From Celoporthe dispersa (Eukaryota; Ascomycota; Sordariomycetes; Diaporthales; Cryphonectriaceae): 64,000 bases of DNA. Made by a program: the position numbers and the translations under genes. The stretch is from the NCBI GenBank assembly GCA_016584495.1, contig WAID01000012.1, positions 620,001-684,000 on the forward strand, given 5' to 3'. The notes beneath the pieces were generated by a model. It searched no databases and was not told the origin of the DNA. It saw only the letters and a list, made by a program, of their open reading frames with translations. Numbering within the stretch: position 1 is the first letter of the stretch; every line of letters starts with the position of its first letter. This document shows, one piece after another, positions 60,174 to 64,000 of this stretch.

Positions 60174-61618
60174 CGAGATGACGGGGCCCAGACGTCTTGC
60201 TCGCTTAGGATTGTGTCCCTCTTGCCTGTCTGCGGTTGGCAGATGGTGGAAACCGTCGACAGATTTCCGAGATGATGATGCCCGTCATAGCTGAGATCGC
60301 TATGGCCTAGCTGCATAGCCGAACGAAGGCCGTTCTATATTGCCCGGAACACTGCTCGTCACGTTGAGTCGCGTTGGGAAAGGTTGGGAGGTGACAAGGC
60401 TGCAAGTGGTGCTGACTAAGTATTTAAGTACATATGTGCTACCTGGATCAGGCCTGTTGGCAGTGTTATATAAGCTTGGGCCGGGGGCGGGAGAGCTTCG
60501 ATCGTCCCCCCACGGCGAGCTGCAAGCTGATGACAGCACATCCCAGTCTGTAGACGTGCCAAGTTTTTACTGACACGGTACGTACCATAGCAAGCTCAGT
60601 ATACAAACTACAGTATACTATGATCCGTCCCATCTAATTTATTTTCGTTTTCCATTCTGCATGAAGCGAAAGATGGCTGCAGGGGTCGCGACTGAATTTC
60701 CTAATTTCCCGGGTACCAAGCAGCAAAAAATTGGTAGCCAGGTCGCGTCTGGGGAACAAGCCGACCCGCAAAAGGTATAGGCTACGGAGTAGTATGACAG
60801 CATTCGGTGGCAGGGAGGACGGGTCTTGGTCTAAGTCTAGGCCATGTCTGACGTGCCTGGTGCATGCCGTTGCTGCAATGTCCATGATCCAAGCATCTGA
60901 TCTGGACCTGCACCCCCCAGACCCTTCTTTCTCTTGCTCATACTTTATCTCCTCTGCTTCGCACCCCTTCTCGTCACGACCCTCCACACCAGTTTCTGTG
61001 CCTGCTGCAGCAGTCGATTAAGGACTTGGCACGTCGAGACACGTACCACGTCTTGTTCGATCGGGCCTCACCCGTCATATTTCTTTTTTGACGTGGACTG
61101 GCAGCCCAAGCGGCTCCTCAGTCTTTCTCTGTTACGAGAGGGCCAGGGACGACCTTGGGCACATCCTCTTCTGGGATACACACACTTGCTCAGCTCCCTC
61201 TGGACCTGACTTATCGTCGAGCACACACACACACACACACACACACGGCTGTATCCACAGGGCTGGTTATCTGTGGTGCGGGTCCGCCCATCTGATCGAG
61301 GCCCCTTGCTTGACTCTTTGTAAGTCATCCATTTCGCCCAATCCCGACCACGAGAAATACACATGGGCGCCGCATGTGACCCTCTGCTCACTAGCTCCAT
61401 TATCAACACTACCATCCTGTCGCCATCTAATATCTTTTCTGCTCCCCACCTGCTTGTGACGGAGGAGCTCTTGCATCATGTTTCCTACCCCCAGAGTGCT
61501 CGTGCAGAGATCGCTGACAAGCTAGCCCTCAGCCCGCCCGGGGCAAGTTCCTCAACCCTCCTCCCTCCCCCCCCAAGACGACCGAACGACACGCCTCGGC
61601 GGTGACCCCTTTGACGAG
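60174..61618. other. Intergenic region, GPC1 promoter
   Basis: No coding frame is supported. Contains an AC run at 61222-61246 and pyrimidine-rich stretches before the GPC1 start, including a C run just upstream of it. Confidence 0.65.
61222..61246. repeat. (AC)n microsatellite
   Basis: AC run about 370 bases upstream of the GPC1 start codon. Confidence 0.95.
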
Positions 61619-63263
61619 ATGGCCGACGCGGATCCCGTCTCGATTCCTGGCGACAAGTCAGACGTGCCCTCTCTCGCGGACAGCGATGTCGTCGACGCTC
61701 CCGATCTCGACGGGACGCACTCCCCGACCTCGTCGCCTCCGGAGCCCGCCGTCACGGACACTCCCAACCTGGGCCCGACGACGCCCAGCTTTGGGAGTCC
61801 CAAGCTGTCCCGAAACAACTCGTTCTCCGGCAGCAGCTCCTACCAGGAGGACTGGGAGGCCTTCCCGCCCCTCGACAGGCTCAGCGTGCTCGACATCCTC
61901 GACAACTTTGCCCTCCCGCACCAGCTCGAGAAGCTGCAGAGGGCCTGTCGGCCCAGACAAAAAAAGGTGCGCAAGGGCCGGGATGTCTTCAAGGAGCGGA
62001 GCCAGATGGCCCGGGAGCGCATGGTCGACGAGTGGAGGCGGCGTGTGCCCTCGGCCGAGGAGCAGCTGGACCGGTACCGGAAGCGGATGCGCACGAGCGT
62101 CGACAAGCTGGGCAAGCAGTGGAACGACACCAAGGTCATCACGATGCGGGAGAAGGTCTCGTTCATCTGCGGCGTCCTGAACATCTTCCTCACGGGCTAC
62201 CTGATCGGGGCCTATCCCGAGTACATGCACCTGTGGTACTCGGCACAGATCCTCTACTTCATGCCCATCCGGTTCTACACATACCACAGGAGGGGCTACC
62301 ACTACTTCCCTGGCCGACCTCTGCTACTTTGTCAACTTTGTCCTCATGGCAAGCCTGTGGGTATTTCCCGGCTCCAAGCGGCTGTTCATATCGGCCTTCT
62401 GCCTCGCCTTCGGTAACAACGCCGTCGCCATCATCATGTGGAGGAACTCGCTCGTCTTCCACAGCTTCGACAAGGTCACCTCGCTCTTCATCCACATCAT
62501 GCCCTGCGCCACCCTGCACTGCGTGGTCCACCTCCTCGACGCCGAGCTCCAGCGCGAGCGCTTCCCCGCCGTCTACGTCATCAAGCACTCGCCGCCCGGC
62601 TCGCCCACGGCCTATGCGAACATCGTCTCCATGCTCGCCTGGAGCACCGTCCCCTACGCCGTCTGGCAGCTCTCGTACTACTTCCTGATCACGGTCCGCA
62701 GGCGCGAGAAGATCGCCGCGGGCAGGCCGACCTCCTTCACCTGGCTGCGCAAGTCCTACTCCAAGGCCTGGATCGGCAGGTTTGTGCTCTCGCTGCCCAG
62801 CAGCCTGCAGGAGCCCGCCTTTATGCTGATCCAGTACTCCTACGCCGTCCTGACCATGCTGCCCTGCCCGCTGTGGTTCTACAGCCGCTGGGCCTCTGCG
62901 GCCTTCATGATGGCGGTCTTCGTCTGGTCCGTCTACAACGGCGCGACGTACTACATTGACGTGTTCGGCAAGCGCTTCCAGAAGGAGCTGGAGGCCCTGA
63001 AGGCCGAGGTCGCCAAGTGGCACGTCAGCCCCGACGGGACCCTGAGCCCGCTGATGACGCCGCTTGCGGAGTCAGCGGCGGCAGGGGCCAAGGAAGCTGG
63101 TGACGGTGCGTACATCACCGAGCCGCTGGCCAGTGTCGACAACATCCCGCTGCTCAGCGAAGAGCGGGCTCACCAGGCCGCTGCCGCCCTGGCAAGTGGT
63201 GTGGACACCGATGGGGGCGCAAGGGATGTGGCGAGAGAAAGGAAGGTCGGCGAGGTGTCGTGA
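61619..63263 (+). CDS. gpc1: Glycerophosphocholine acyltransferase GPC1 (DUF2838)
   Basis: Multi-pass membrane enzyme that acylates glycerophosphocholine to lysophosphatidylcholine, letting cells rebuild phosphatidylcholine after complete deacylation. Residues 1-80 are an acidic, serine/proline-rich disordered region; then come LDILDNFALPHQLEKLQ, a basic helix (RYRKRMRTSVDKLGKQW) and the membrane part: FICGVLNIFLTGYLIGAYPE, YFMPIRFYTYHRRGYHYF, FVNFVLMASLWVFPGSK, CLAFGNNAVAIIMWRNS with FHSFDKVTSLFIHIMP, HCVVHLL, AYANIVSMLAWSTVPYAVWQ and a C-terminal membrane pair. The conserved HYFLADLCYF block is split by one extra base in the C3 run 62308-62310 (about residue 230); without it the frame runs on to 547 residues. 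Since both halves keep perfect family motifs, a sequence error is the likeliest cause. The charged tail after residue 460 is variable. Start is the first ATG in frame. Confidence 0.93.
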
Positions 63264-64000
63264 TGGCGATGAGGAAGATGATGGTATAGATTGGGCCTGT
63301 ACGACTGGCCTCTGCCGGGGTGAGAAGAGGTGTTTCTAATGTCTATATGATTGATGTGTGCAATGACGCTGTAGTGCGGATGATTTTGGCGGGCTGATTC
63401 GAGGAGATTCATGGTGGTTAAACTGTCCCGCGCTCACGATTCCCATCTGCTCTACCATCTGCAGAACCTCGCTGTCTTTTTTTCCCTCTCAAGTCAAGAA
63501 TGTGGGTATATACACAGCGGAAAGGTGGTTCACATAGAAAGTTTCTAGGTACTCTACAGACTGTCAACAGGCTGGCTCTAAAAGACATTTTTCTCAATCC
63601 TTCAACCCACAGGCGAACGGACTTGTAATGCTATCATTAGTGAAGACGAGTAATACAGGATGTAGTGGCCGCCCTTGTATTGAAGTCATGTCGTGAGAGG
63701 AGGATGGGCTAACTAAGTTATCTACTGCCGTTCTCTGAGCTCCTAGGAAACCAGCTGTACAGCCGGTCGTATTATTGTGATAATCCTCACCTCGCGCCGT
63801 CTCGCCATTGTACAACCCACCCTTTCTCTGAGAACCGACTTCATCGCTAGCAGCAGTACCAGCAGTACCAGCAGTGACGGCCTCCTCTTCGTTCCCTTGC
63901 CCTGAATGAAGGACATGGCTTCCCTGGTGTGCTGTAAAGACAGGACCGTAATCGGGTGTTGAGGTGGTTATGTAGGCTTTTGTCTCAAGACTACTGGGCA
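63264..64000. other. GPC1 3' flank, no gene seen
   Basis: No open frame with coding character. A short CAGTAC-type repeat (AGCAGTACC units) lies at about 63849-63874. Confidence 0.65.

Noticed and set aside
62259..63023. Minus-strand frame of 254 codons over GPC1
   Set aside because: Shadow of the GC-rich GPC1 coding strand; the sense strand has clear family motifs.

Overview
The window looks like chromosomal DNA of a filamentous ascomycete, most likely a Sordariomycete. Genes carry short GT-AG introns with CTGAC or CTAAC branch sites, coding regions prefer G or C at third codon positions, and several families are typical of Pezizomycotina: Irc6, secreted glutaminase A, an RGS-LOV photoreceptor, Cdh1, a Zn2Cys6 factor and GPC1. 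I cannot name the species. I saw no rRNA, tRNA, CRISPR array, telomere or intact transposon.

Layout. Bases 1-20480 hold no gene I can support; they are full of microsatellites, homopolymers and purine/pyrimidine tracts. From 20.5 to 26.8 kb come an Irc6-like clathrin accessory protein (-), an RRM protein (+), a protein with an internally duplicated unknown domain (-) and another orphan protein (-). From 28.9 to 30.2 kb lies a transformer-2-like RRM/RGG protein (-), with a doubtful exon just downstream. Glutaminase A (-, 31.5-34.3 kb) and an SDR oxidoreductase (+, 37.0-37.9 kb) are divergent. The NatB catalytic subunit Nat3 (-) converges on the SDR gene, followed by a small membrane protein (-, 39.5-40.5 kb). 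A serine-rich conserved protein (+, 42.3-43.6 kb) converges on the RGS-LOV blue-light receptor (-, 44.4-47.6 kb). The APC/C activator Cdh1 (+, 51.3-53.3 kb) is divergent from the receptor. The last three genes, all (+), are a single-pass membrane protein, a Zn2Cys6 transcription factor and the glycerophosphocholine acyltransferase GPC1.

These are mostly independent housekeeping genes plus a few sensory or regulatory ones; I see no biosynthetic cluster. The two observations of most interest are the duplicated-domain protein at 23.5-25.1 kb and the RGS-LOV photoreceptor.

A practical warning: six genes need single-base corrections at seven or eight short homopolymers to read through. The conserved families affected (GPC1, the Zn2Cys6 factor) suggest consensus sequence errors rather than dead genes. 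Coordinates below span those sites, and they are listed gene by gene.
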